A DNA stretch of 64,000 bases from Isoetes taiwanensis (lineage: Eukaryota; Streptophyta; Lycopodiopsida; Isoetales; Isoetaceae). The notes beneath the pieces were generated by a model. It worked only from the letters and a program-made list of their open reading frames with translations. It was not told where the DNA came from and ran no database searches. Within the stretch, counting starts at the first letter, position 1; every line of letters starts with the position of its first letter. A program made the position numbers and the translations under genes. Below, one piece after another: positions 54,909-64,000 of this stretch. The stretch lies in assembly GCA_021234155.1 (NCBI GenBank), contig JAJEKV010000020.1:21250018-21314017 (forward strand), read 5' to 3'.

Positions 54909-56455
54909 TGTGACGCTCCCTGAATATATACGACACCCGGACGTATACATACGGGGACTTTCCCCTCCCATGGCGACCACCTCGCCATGAGCAGGGCCCT
55001 CCATCTATTCCGGCCACCCATATTATGGTGCCCGAAAGAAGGACACGAAGGGGTCATTCGGCCCACGCCTTCAATGGGACTCCTACGTCGCGGAAGCATG
55101 AATACAAGGGTTAGCACACAGCATAAATCACATATAAATAACCACCACGAAGGGTGGCGCATCCATCCAAATACCAACGGCAAAGAATATGCATCTAAAA
55201 CTAAGAAAACACCCAAACCTCAGGTTCTACCCCGGCTCAGACTCTAGTGAGGATCGACTGACGGTTGGGCCTCAAGAGATCAGCAGACCGAGTCTTGGCA
55301 TGGCGTTGGCTAGCATAGAACATCGGGCTAGGGTTGTCCACTCCATCCCCCCGGGCACACTTTGCGTGATGGGTCGATTCACGCCTATGGCTTTCGCTTA
55401 TAGCCTTCCTGAGACGCAGACTCAAGGTATCACCCTTTGAGCCTACTCGTGTTCATGACGCCGGGTCCGATGAGGCAGGTCCGGGAAGCGCCCCTCCGGT
55501 GATCACAATGGCTCCATGGGTGAGCTAGAGAATGCGTACGCATCGGCGACCCCGCGATCCGCACCCAACTTACTCACCCTAAATCTACTCAAAGTGCATG
55601 GTGCCCCATAACGGGTCACACCACTACACCAGTGGAGTGTCGACCCATACCCTCTCCTCTCCTGCGGACCGGCCATCAGGCCTAGCCCAATGTAGGAGTC
55701 TCAGAGCCTTTTATGTTCGGCAAGACCCCACCCCCACTTCACCACTGTGGTCCCTTATCCGGTGCTAAGGTTGGACCATAGCGCCTATGACCCGGTGGGC
55801 TCTTTGCACAATGTGCCGCAATTATTGGGAATTCTGTGGTTCTATCTAGGAACATACTATCGTGATATGAGTTCAGAGGTCTCTACCCCGCCCTTAGGTC
55901 CCCCATTTTCAGAGTGATACCATACAAAGAACTATCAATCCATCCTTTTTTAAGAACCAAACCAGAATCGAATATAAAGAGAACTTACCTTTACAATCAA
56001 GGGTTAGTTCCTACAATTAAAACAAAGAGAGAACAGACAAAAACAAAGACAACAAGTGCCCAACAGGGCGCTACCCTAGAATTCACAACTAAACTACCAC
56101 TAACCAGTGTTTCGGCTGGAACCGTTATCGTGGGGTGCTTCCATGGGTGTTGTAAATAAGGGTGGCAAGAATGCTGACTAGGGGTGTCGGCGATTCTGGG
56201 TCAAGAATAGTCCTTGGGCCAAAGAATGATCCTTTTGGCCCAGTTGCTCTCCTCTCCTCCATTTCCAGCTGCTCCTAATTCGAATTGGGGCACAAAAGCC
56301 CTAATTTGGGTGTCCAAAATGGAAACCATGCCTTGCCCAATCGATTTGGGCCAAGTGGCACCCCCTTGTTGGTGCTAATTAACTAATTTAGCTTAATTAG
56401 GGTAATTAGGCTATATACTTTATAATTATCCACTATGGATTTATTAACATCCTAT
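54909..56455 (-). repeat. Partial or solo LTR of the chromovirus family
   Basis: Begins TGTGACGCTCCC and follows the LTR at 23278-24843 for over 1 kb (shared TATACATACGGGGACTTTCC, ACCACGAAGGGTGGCGCATCC, CGAAACTAG-type blocks), with many differences. It lacks the CGTCACA end; at about 56455 it gives way to the SINE-like unit. No primer-binding site lies to its left, so this is the outer edge of an LTR. Confidence 0.8.
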
Positions 56456-56479
56456 ATCCTATCCTCCTATCTATCTATT

Positions 56480-56815
56480 ATATATTTTATATAATAAAGA
56501 AATAGTGTCCGTGAGTTAGTCGGTGAGTTAGTAACTCCACCCCCATCGACGGTAAAGGAGGCGCCACGTGGCGCGATCTGGGCCCTTGGTCGTCAGATCC
56601 TTAAAAGTTCTAGAAGCTTCTAGAGTCTTCTGAAATCTTCTAGGAAGTTCTATAACATTCTAGAAGCTCCTAGAATCGATCCTACAATCTTCTAGAAGCT
56701 CCTCAAAAGCTCCCAAGTTTGGTGGACAAAATTTTTTTGATTTACCACGGACTTGAACCCTGGACATTGCCCCCCAAACCCCCCACCCTTACCACTAGAC
56801 CAACCAGTCTCTTCT
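56480..56815 (-). mobile_element. tRNA-derived SINE-like unit, copy 1, with an HSE-rich insert
   Basis: On the minus strand TGGTCTAGTGG (56802-56792) matches the pol III A box, and GGTTCAAGTCC (56759-56749) the B box, with tRNA-like spacing. The body continues through TTTTGTCCACCAAACTTGGG, a CACGTG-containing block and a GTGAGT repeat to GGACACTATTTC. The 3' end falls in AT-rich sequence. Copy 1 has an extra roughly 100-bp stretch of TTCTAGAAG repeats. Confidence 0.7.
56608..56640. promoter_or_regulatory. Heat-shock-element-like run inside SINE copy 1
   Basis: Seven slots at exact 5-nt steps from 56608: TTC, GAA, TTC, GAg, TTC, aAA, TTC. Five are perfect, including a run of three (TTCtaGAAgcTTC). 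Confidence 0.55.
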
Positions 56816-56925
56816 TGAAAAAATAGGAAGCCCATGTTTAGTTAAGGCTGGGGCAAATGGAAATTCCTTTGGGTAATTAAAAGCCTTGGTGTTAAAAGTT
56901 CGTTCTAGAATGTTCTAAAATAAAG

Positions 56926-57576
56926 CTAGAGAGAGAAGAGGGAAAGACAGAGGGGGAGAGAAATGGAAGAGGAGAGAGGAGAGAGGAGAGAGGAGAGAGA
57001 GGGAGGAGAGAGGGGGGAAAGAAGAGAGAGGAGAGAGGAGAGAGAGAGGATAGATGAAAGGAAAAGAGGGAAAGAAGAGAGAGGAGAGAGAGGGGACAGC
57101 TGAAAGGAAAAGAGGGAAAAGAAGAGAGAGGAGAGAGAGCAGAGAAAGGAGATAGGAAAGAGAGGAGAGAGAGAGGAGGGGGAGAGAGAGGAGAGAGAAG
57201 AGAGATACAGGGAGAGGGGGGGGGGGGGGAGAGGAGAGAGATAGGAAAGAGAGAAAGAAAAGAGAAGAGAGAGAGAGAAAGAGGAGAGAGGGGAAAGGAG
57301 AGAGATAAGAGAGAGAGAAGGAAAAAAGGGGAGAGAGAGGAGATAGGAGAGAGAGCGGAGAGAGAGGAGAGAGGAGAGAGGAGAGAGGAGAGAGAAAGAA
57401 GATAGAGGAGAGAGAAGAGAGATACAGGGAGAGGGAGAGATAGGGAGAGGGGGGAGAAAGGGGGAGAGAGGAGAGAGATAGGAAAGAGAGAAGGAAAAGA
57501 GGGGAGAGAGAGAGAGAGAGAGAGAGAGGAAAGAGGGAAGAGAGGGAAGGAAAGGAGAGAGGAGAGAGAAAGGGGG

Positions 57577-57638
<62 letters not shown>

Positions 57639-58550
57639 GAGAGAAAGAAGATAGAGAGAAGAGAGGAGACAAAAGCTAGAGAGAGAAGAGGGATGCGAGA
57701 GAGAGAGAGAGGGTAGAGACATGGGAGAGAGAGGGGGGAAGAAGAGAGAGGAGAGATAAAAGAGAGAGGAGAGCTGAAAGAGAGAGAGGAGAAGAAGAGA
57801 GAAAGGAGAGAGGGAAGAGAGAGGAGAGAGAAGAGAGAAAGGAGATAGGGAAGAGAGAGGAGAGAGAGAGGAGGGGGAAGAGAAATAGAGAGAGAGGAGA
57901 GAGATAAGAGAGAGAGAAGGGGGGAGAGAGAGAGATAGGGAGAGGGGGGAGAAAGGGGAAGAGAGGAGAGAGATAGGAGAGAGAGAAGGAAAAGAGGGGA
58001 GAGAGAGAGGAGAGAGAGAGAAGAGAGGGAAGAAAAGAGAGGAGAGAGGAGAGGAGAGAGAGAGAAGAGAGAGGGAAGAGAGAGGAGAGAGAAGAGAGAA
58101 GAGGGACAAGAGAAAGAGAGAAAGAGGAATAGAAAAGAGAGAGAAAGATAGAGAGAGAGGAGAGAGATAGGAGAGAGAGAAGGAAAAAGGGGAGAGAGAG
58201 GAGAGAGAGAGGAGAGAAAGGTGAAGAGAGAGAGAGAGAGGAGAGAGGAGAGAGAAAGGAGAGAGGGGGAGAGAGGAGAGAGATAGGAAAGAGAGAAGGA
58301 AAAAAGGGGAGAGAGAGAGGAGAGAGAGGAGAGAGAGGAAAGAGGGAAGAGAAGAGAGGAGACAAAAGCTAGAGAGACAAGAGGGATGGGAAAGAGAGAG
58401 GGTAGAGACATGGGAGAGAGAGGGGGGGAAGAAGAGAGAGGAGAGAGAAGAGAGAGAGGAGAGCTGAAAGAGAGAGAGGGGAAGAAGAGAGAGGAGAGAG
58501 AAGAGAGAAAGGAGAGAGGGAAGAGAGAGGAGAGAGAAGAGAGAGGAGGG

Positions 58551-58581
<31 letters not shown>

Positions 58582-58582
58582 C
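56926..58582. repeat. GA-rich array 1, about 1.65 kb
   Basis: Almost pure purine on the plus strand: GA dinucleotides mixed with GAGAGG and GGAGAGA. Long Ser/Leu/Pro-rich frames on the minus strand (up to 607 codons) and Arg/Glu frames on the plus strand are by-products and not genes. GA arrays can bind plant BBR/BPC GAGA-binding proteins (family knowledge). Confidence 0.95.
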
Positions 58583-58603
58583 CTCAGTCAAAAGTGTTAA
58601 TAG

Positions 58604-58745
58604 GGTCCAAATCGAGGCGAGGCCAGCCGGAGGCCGGCCGAGCCGAGGAATACTACATAAAAAAGAAGGGCATAGGTGGGTCCAGATCGAGGCGAGGCGA
58701 GGCCGGCCGGAGGCCAGCCGAGCCGAGGAACGGTACAAAAGAAAA
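58604..58745. repeat. GC-rich module, two tandem units of about 70 bp
   Basis: Two copies of GTCCA(A/G)ATCGAGGCGAGG followed by GGCCGGCC/GGCCAGCC and AGCCGAGGAA. A diverged relative follows the second GA array at 63800-63880. Confidence 0.8.
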
Positions 58746-58769
58746 GGGCCCTAGTCTCTAATAATAATA

Positions 58770-58985
58770 TAATAAAAAAATAGCGTCCGTCTGTGAGTGA
58801 GTGAGTGAGTATTCCACGTCCATCCAACGGTGGAGGATGCGAGACACGGGCACGAGGGGAGGGTCTGCGGGCCTTGGAGAAAAAGCTCCCAAGTTTGGTG
58901 GACAAAATTTTTTTGGTTTACCATGGACTTGAACCCTGGACATTGCCCCCCAAACCCCCCACCCTTACCACTAGACCAACCAGTC
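58770..58985 (-). mobile_element. tRNA-derived SINE-like unit, copy 2
   Basis: A box TGGTCTAGTGG at 58978-58968, B box GGTTCAAGTCC at 58935-58925 on the minus strand. Body as in copy 1 but without the TTCTAGAAG insert; the CACGTG block is mutated. The flank on the A-box side (AGTCCATGCTTAGTTAAGGC) is also shared with copies 1 and 3, so the repeated segment is longer than the SINE itself. Confidence 0.7.
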
Positions 58986-59104
58986 TTTTCTTAAAAGAAT
59001 AGGAAGTCCATGCTTAGTTAAGGCTAGGACAATGGAAATTCCTTTGCTTAATTAAAAGCTTTGGTGTGAAATTTTTTCTAATATAATCTTATCTATCTAA
59101 TATC

Positions 59105-59347
59105 TATTATAATAAGAAAATAGCGTCCGTGAGTGAGTCTGTCTGTCTGTCTGTGAGTGAGTGAGTCTTCCACGACCATCCGACGGTGGAGGAGGCGCCA
59201 CGTGGCTCCGATCTCATGGCCGCCGGCCCGCGGGCCTTGGCCTCAAAAGCTCCCCAAGTTTGGTGGACAAAATTTTTTGGTTTACCACGGACTTGAACCC
59301 CGGACATTGCCCCCAAACCCCCACCCTTACCACTAGACCATCCAGTC
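59105..59347 (-). mobile_element. tRNA-derived SINE-like unit, copy 3
   Basis: A box at 59340-59330 and B box at 59299-59289, both identical to the other copies. CACGTG block intact; the CTCA/CTGT simple repeat is longest here. It lies directly before the HSE satellite. Confidence 0.7.
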
Positions 59348-59420
59348 TTTTCTTAAAATAATTGAAAGTCCATGCTTAGTTAAGGCTGGGGCCTAATTAA
59401 TTCAAGGATACTCTAGGATG

Positions 59421-59463
59421 TTCTAGAATGTTCTAGAATCTCTTGGAATGTCCTAGAATGTTC
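59421..59463. promoter_or_regulatory. Nine-slot heat-shock-element array
   Basis: At strict 5-nt steps from 59421 the triplets are TTC, GAA, TTC, GAA, TCT, GAA, TCC, GAA, TTC: seven of nine perfect, in alternating orientation. This is the canonical HSF-binding layout. Confidence 0.65.
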
Positions 59464-60568
59464 CAGATGCTCATGAGTAAGCACTTCGGGGCCTAAAAAA
59501 ATAGAAAGTTTCAGCCTAAAAAATAGAAGTTTTTTGAAACTTTGCAAATGCTTAAAATAGAATGTTGTGGGACGTTCCGTGTGCTTATGGGTAAGCACCT
59601 AAGTCTAAAAATAGAAAGTTTCAAACTAAAATAGAAGGTTTTTGAAACTTTGCAAATGTTCAAAATAGAATGTTCGAATGTTCCAAGTGGTCATGGATAA
59701 GCACCCTCAGCCTAAAAAAAATAGAAAGTTTCAGTCTAAAAATAGAAAGTTTTTTGAATTTTTTTTTGAAACTGTGCAAGTGCTCAAAATAGAATGTTAT
59801 GGATGCAGATGCTCATGGGTAAACACCTCAATCCAAAAATAGAAAGTTTTTTGAAACATTGTAAATACTCAAAATAGAATGTGCTAGAATGTTGCAGATG
59901 CTCTAGGGTAAGCACCTCAGTCTAAAAATAGAAAGTTTCAGTCTAAAAATAGAAAGTTTGATTAAACTTTGTAAAAACTCAGATAGAATGTCCTAGAATG
60001 TTTCAGATGCTCTAGGGTAAGCATCTCAGTCTAAAAATAGAAAGTATGGTAGTCTAAAAACAGAAAAGTTTGCTAAAACTTTGCATAAATCTAAAAACAG
60101 AAAAGTTTGCTAAAACTTTGCATAAACTCAAAATAGAATGTTCTAGAGTGTTCCATGTGCTATAGGGCAACCACCTATGCTCTAGAAGCACCTCAGTCTA
60201 AAAGTAGAAAGTTTCTTGAAACCTTGCAAATGCCCAAAATAGAATATTCTGGAGGTGATACTTTGGAATTGGAAGTAAGTGTGATGGGTATGATGGTGTG
60301 TGTAAGCTTCACACATGGGATAATTTTAGAATTGACATACTTTAGAATTGGTAGTAGAGGTAATAGATGTGGCCTCATAGGCATGTGTGAGTATGTTACT
60401 CATGAATGATACTTTGTTGGTAATGGAATAGAAGGTTGAGTAGTATGTGTGAATAAGACTGTGAAATACCATAGAGTGCAGTAGATGTGAGTAACACCTC
60501 AGTCTAAAAATAGAAAGTTTCAGACTAAAAATAGAAAGTTTTTTGAAACATTGCAAATGCTCAGAATA

Positions 60569-60586
60569 GAATGTTCTGGAATGTTC
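60569..60586. promoter_or_regulatory. Perfect four-unit HSE
   Basis: GAAtgTTCtgGAAtgTTC. Confidence 0.65.
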
Positions 60587-60782
60587 CAGATGCTCATGGG
60601 TAAACACCTCGGCCTAAAAAATAGAATGTTTCAGTCTAAAAAATAGAAAGTTTTTGAAACTTTGCAAATGCTCGAATGTGCTAGAATGTTGCAAATGCTC
60701 TAGGGTAAGCACCTGAGTCTAAAAATAGAAAGTTTCAGTCTAAAAATAGAAAGTTTGCTTAAAGTTTGTAAAAACTCAGATA

Positions 60783-60800
60783 GAATGTTCTAGAATGTTC
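60783..60800. promoter_or_regulatory. Perfect four-unit HSE
   Basis: GAAtgTTCtaGAAtgTTC. Confidence 0.65.
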
Positions 60801-61299
60801 CAGATGCTCTAGGGTAAGCACCTCAATCCAAAAATAGAAAGTTTTTTGAAACTTTGCAAATGCTCAAAATAGAATGTTCTGGAATGTTGCAGATGCTCAA
60901 GGGTAGTAAGTGTGATGGGTATGATGGGTGTGTGTAAGCTTCACATGGGTGATACTTTAGAATTGACATAAAGGTAGTAGATGTGGCCTCATGGGCATGT
61001 GTGAGTAGGTTACTCATGAATGATACTTTGTTGGTAATGCAATAGAAGGTTGAGCAGTATGTGTGCAGTAGATGTAAATGATACTTTGGAATTGGTAGTG
61101 TTCTTCTCATAGTAAGCACCTCAGTCTAAAAATAGAAAGTTTCAGTCTAAAAATAGAAGTTTTTTGAAACTTTGCAAATGCTCAAAATAGAATGTTGTGG
61201 AATGTTCCAGGTGCTCATGGATAAGCACCTCAGTCTAAAAATAGAAAGTTTCAGTCTAAAAATAGAAGGTTTTTTGAAACTTTGCAAATGTTCAAAATA

Positions 61300-61317
61300 G
61301 AATGTTCTGGAATGTTC
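61300..61317. promoter_or_regulatory. Perfect four-unit HSE
   Basis: GAAtgTTCtgGAAtgTTC. Confidence 0.65.
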
Positions 61318-62161
61318 CAGGTGGTCATGGATAAGCACCTCAGTCTAAAAATAGAAAGTTTCAGTCTAAAAATAGAAAGTTTTTTGAAATTTTTTTTGAA
61401 ACTGTGCAAGTGCTCAAAATAGAATGTTATGGATGCAGATGCTCATGGGTAAACACCTCAATCCAAAAATAGAAAGTTTTTTGAAACATTGCAAATACTC
61501 AAAATAGAATGTGCTAGAATGTTGCAGATGCTCTAGGGTAAGCACCTCAGCCTAAAAATAGAAAGTTTCAGTCTAAAAATAGAAAGTTTGCTTAAACTTT
61601 GTAAAAACTCAGATAGAATGTCCTAGAATATTTCAGATGCTCTAGGGTAAGCATCTCAGTCTAAAAATAGAAAGTATGGTAGTCTAAAAACAGAAAAGTT
61701 TGCTAAAACTTTGCAAAAACTCAAAATAGAATGTTCTAGAGTGTTCCATGTGCTATAGGGCAACCACCTATGCTCTAGAAGCACGTCAGTCTAAAAGTAG
61801 AAAGTTTCTTGAAACCTTGCAAATGCCCAAAATAGAATATTCTGGAGGTGATACTTTGGAATTGGAAGTAAGTGTGATGGGTATGATGGGTGTGTGTAAG
61901 CTTCACATGACTGATACTTTAGAATTGACATACTTTAGAATTGGTAGTAGAGGTAATAGATGTGGCCTCATGGGCATGTGTGAGTATGTTACTCATGAAT
62001 GATACTTTGTTGGTAATGGAATAGAAGGTTGAGTAGTATGTGTGAATAAGACTGTGAAATACCATAGAGTTCAGTAGATGTGAGAAATACCTCAGTCTAA
62101 AAATAGAAAGTTTCAGACTAAAAATAGAAAGTTTTTTGAAACTTTGCAAATGCTCAGAATA

Positions 62162-62179
62162 GAATGTTCTGGAATGTTC
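62162..62179. promoter_or_regulatory. Perfect four-unit HSE
   Basis: GAAtgTTCtgGAAtgTTC. Confidence 0.65.
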
Positions 62180-62552
62180 CAGGTGCTCATGGGTAAGCAT
62201 CTCAGTCTAAAAATAGAATGTTTCAGTCTAAAAATAGAAAGTTTTTTGAAACTTTGCAAATGCTCGAATGTGCTAGAATGTTGCAAATGCTCTAGGGTAA
62301 GCACCTGAGTCTAAAAATAGAAAGTTTCAGTCTAAAAATAGAAAGTTTGCTTAAACTTTGTAAAAACTCAGATAGAATGTCCTAGAATGTTCCAGATGCT
62401 CTAGGGTAAGCACCTCAATCCAAAAATAGAAAGTTTTTTGAAACTTTGCAAATGCTCAAAATAGAATGTTATGGAATGTTAAAGATACTCATGGGTAAAC
62501 ACCTCAATCCAAAAATAGAAACTTTTTTGAAACTTTGTAAATGCTAAAAATA

Positions 62553-62570
62553 GAATGTTCTGGAATGTTC
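62553..62570. promoter_or_regulatory. Perfect four-unit HSE
   Basis: GAAtgTTCtgGAAtgTTC. Confidence 0.65.
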
Positions 62571-62699
62571 TAGATGCTCAAGGGTAAACACCTCAGTCTA
62601 AAAATAGGAAGTTTCAGTCTAAAAATAGAAAGTTTTCTTAAACTTTGTAAAAACTCAAATAGAAGATCCTAGAATGTTTCAGATGCTCTAGGGTAAGCA

Positions 62700-63522
62700 T
62701 GAGGGAGAGAAGAGAGAGAGAGAGACAAACAGGGAGGAGAGAGAAAGAGAAGAGGGAGGAGAGAGAGAGGAGAGCAGAGAGAAGAGAGAAGAGAGAGAAG
62801 AGAGAGGGAAGAGAGAGAGAGGGGGAGAGAAGAGAAAGGGAGAGAGAAAGAGGAGGAGGGAGGAGAGAGAGAGGTGAGCAGAGAGGAGAGAGAAGAGAGA
62901 GAGAGAGAGACAAAGAGAGAGGAGAGAGAAAGAGAAGAGGAAGGAGAGAGAGAAAAGATCAGAGAGGAGAGAGAAGAGAGAGAAGAGAGAGGGAAGAGAG
63001 AGGGAAGAGAGAGAGAGGGAAAGAAGAGAAAGGAGAGAGAAAGAGAGGAGGGAGGAGAGAGAGAGCTGAGCAGAGAGGAGAGAGAAGAAAGAGAGAGAGA
63101 GAGGGATGAGAGAGGGGAGAAATAGAGAGAGAGGAGAGAGATAGGAGAGAGAGAAGGAAAAAAGAGGAGAGAAAAAGAGGAGAGAAAGGGGAGAGAGAGA
63201 ACAGAGAGGAGAGAGGAGAGAGAAGACAGAAAGGGGGAGACGGAGAGAGATAGAGAGAGAGAAGAGAGAGAGGAGAGAGGAGAGAGAGAGAGAGATAAGG
63301 GAAGAGAGAGGAGAGAGGAGAGAGGAGAGAAAAGGGAGAAGAGAGATAAGAGAGAGAAGAGGGAGAGAGAGAGGATTCAAAGAAGAGAGAAGAGAGGAGA
63401 GAGAAGAGAGAGAGGAAAGCTGAAAGAGAGAGGGGAAAGAAGAGAGAGGAGAGAGAAGAGAGAAATGAGAGAGGGAAGAGAGGAGAGAGAGAGTAGAGAG
63501 AAGAGAGAGAAGAGAGAGAGAT

Positions 63523-63556
<34 letters not shown>

Positions 63557-63790
63557 AGAGATATGGGGGAGAGAGAGAGGGAGAGGAGAGCTGAAATAGA
63601 GAGGGGAGAGGAGAGAGAGGAGAGAAAGGAAAGAGGAGAAAGAGAGGGGAAAGATAGGATATAGAATACAGGGAGAGGGGACAGAGAGAAGGGAGAGAGA
63701 GAGAAAGAGAGAGGAGAGAAGGAGAGAGGAGAGAGGGAAGAGATAGGAGAGAGAAGAGAGAGGAGAAACAGGGAGGAGAGAGGGAGATAG
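62700..63790. repeat. GA-rich array 2, about 1.1 kb
   Basis: Same composition as array 1. Begins directly where the HSE satellite stops (TAGGGTAAGCAT then GAGGGAGAG) and ends at the GC-rich module. The open frames in it are artefacts. Confidence 0.95.
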
Positions 63791-63799
63791 GGCACGTGG

Positions 63800-63889
63800 G
63801 TGGGCCCAAACCGAGCAGTAAGGAGGCCGGAGTTAAACGAGCCGAAAGGAGAAAAAGAAAAAGGCCGCCGCCGGGCCTTTTCTAGTCCT
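63800..63889. repeat. GC-rich module, diverged copy
   Basis: GGGCCCAAACCGAGCAG, AGGAGGCCGG and CGAGCCGAAAGG correspond in order to the module at 58604-58745, and the same CTAGTC-(TA-rich) linker follows. Confidence 0.55.
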
Positions 63890-64000
63890 ATATAATAAAA
63901 AAGAATAGCCCGGCCCCCAGGAGTGAGTGAGTAAATAAGTAAGTAAGTATTTCACACCCCATCTACGGTTGAGGATGCGCCACGTGGCTTGATCTGGGCC
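63890..64000 (-). mobile_element. SINE-like unit, copy 4, cut by window end
   Basis: Shows the 3' part only: AATAGC, the GAGTGAGTGAGT repeat and GCGCCACGTGGC. The A and B boxes would lie beyond the window. Confidence 0.6.

Larger units (their letters stand above)
59401..62690. repeat. Satellite-like array with heat-shock-element units, about 3.3 kb
   Basis: Repeats of roughly 90-125 bp built from fixed parts: GGTAAGCACCTCAGTCTAAA, one or two AATAGAAAGTTTCAGTCTA blocks, a TTTTTTGAAACTTTGCAAATG block, then AATAGAATGTTCTGGAATG and TTCCAGATGCTC. Units vary in length and divergence. A larger period of about 1.6 kb is also visible (60155-60490 against 61748-62090, and 59802 against 61430), including a linker with AAGTGTGATGGGTATGATGG. 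No plausible coding frame; the repeated 84-residue frames at 60155 and 61748 only reflect the 1.6-kb duplication. Confidence 0.9.

Noticed and set aside
56743..56812. Functional tRNA gene (also 58925-58985, 59289-59347)
   Set aside because: A and B boxes are good, but the acceptor stem does not pair and the loop is a G-run; better explained as a tRNA-derived SINE head.
56892..58738. Very long Ser/Leu/Pro-rich minus-strand frames (405, 607, 248, 229 codons) and Arg/Glu-rich plus-strand frames
   Set aside because: They are translations of the GA-rich simple repeat in several frames at once; no start context, domain or codon signal.
60155..62002. Two nearly identical 84-residue plus-strand frames
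   Set aside because: They mirror the 1.6-kb satellite duplication and run through repeat units.
59401..62690. CRISPR-like array
   Set aside because: Units are tandem and diverged, spacers are not unique, and the context is plant nuclear.
62638..63809. Frames of 91-373 codons in the second GA array, both strands
   Set aside because: Same artefact of purine-only sequence.

Overview
This is a nuclear segment from a large, repeat-rich land-plant genome. Four cellular gene families support that: an intron-less plant 3-ketoacyl-CoA synthase, a five-exon KRTCAP2-type gene, the last three exons of a gamma-glutamyl-peptidase-like glutamine amidotransferase, and a broken seipin exon. Nested LTR retrotransposons, LINEs, microsatellites and satellite-like arrays occupy most of the rest. 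The style would fit a fern, a gymnosperm or another large-genome vascular plant, but nothing seen here fixes the species. There are no bacterial features. Most long open frames are strand shadows, or arise from the GA-rich arrays.

Layout, left half. 1-4920 is a gag-only LTR retrotransposon whose 5' LTR is cut by the window edge. It sits inside a LINE whose C-terminus and 3' end follow at 4921-5445. 5.4-9.6 kb is sparse but holds consistent exon candidates for an unidentified minus-strand gene. 10075-11490 is a complete KRTCAP2-like gene found only by joining five exons. 12566-24843 is a minus-strand chromovirus-type Ty3 element with gag, PR, RT, RNase H, IN, a chromodomain-like end and three extra leader ORFs. 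Its outer 3' LTR end is lost. 25.8-26.6 kb has two LINE 3' ends meeting tail to tail.

Layout, right half. 27915-40317 is a second minus-strand LTR element with a perfect 5-bp target duplication (GTCAT). It splits the second LINE. It has no recognisable pol but carries, antisense, three intact exons of a GGP-type gene with their introns, and five palindromic repeats near its primer-binding site. 41.5-51.5 kb is mostly unassigned and holds a seipin pseudogene fragment, a possible LRR relic and LINE 3' ends with microsatellite tails. 51607-53187 is the intact KCS gene. 54909-56455 is a partial LTR of the first Ty3 family.

56.5-64 kb is a composite repeat domain: GA-rich arrays, a GC-rich module, tRNA-derived SINE-like units with intact A and B boxes, and a 3.3-kb satellite. 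Many satellite units contain textbook heat-shock elements (alternating GAA/TTC at 5-nt steps). This HSE satellite and the GGP capture are the two most interesting observations. The intact genes do not form an operon or pathway cluster. KCS (very-long-chain fatty acids) and seipin (lipid droplets) are both ER lipid functions, but I read their proximity as coincidence because the seipin copy is broken.
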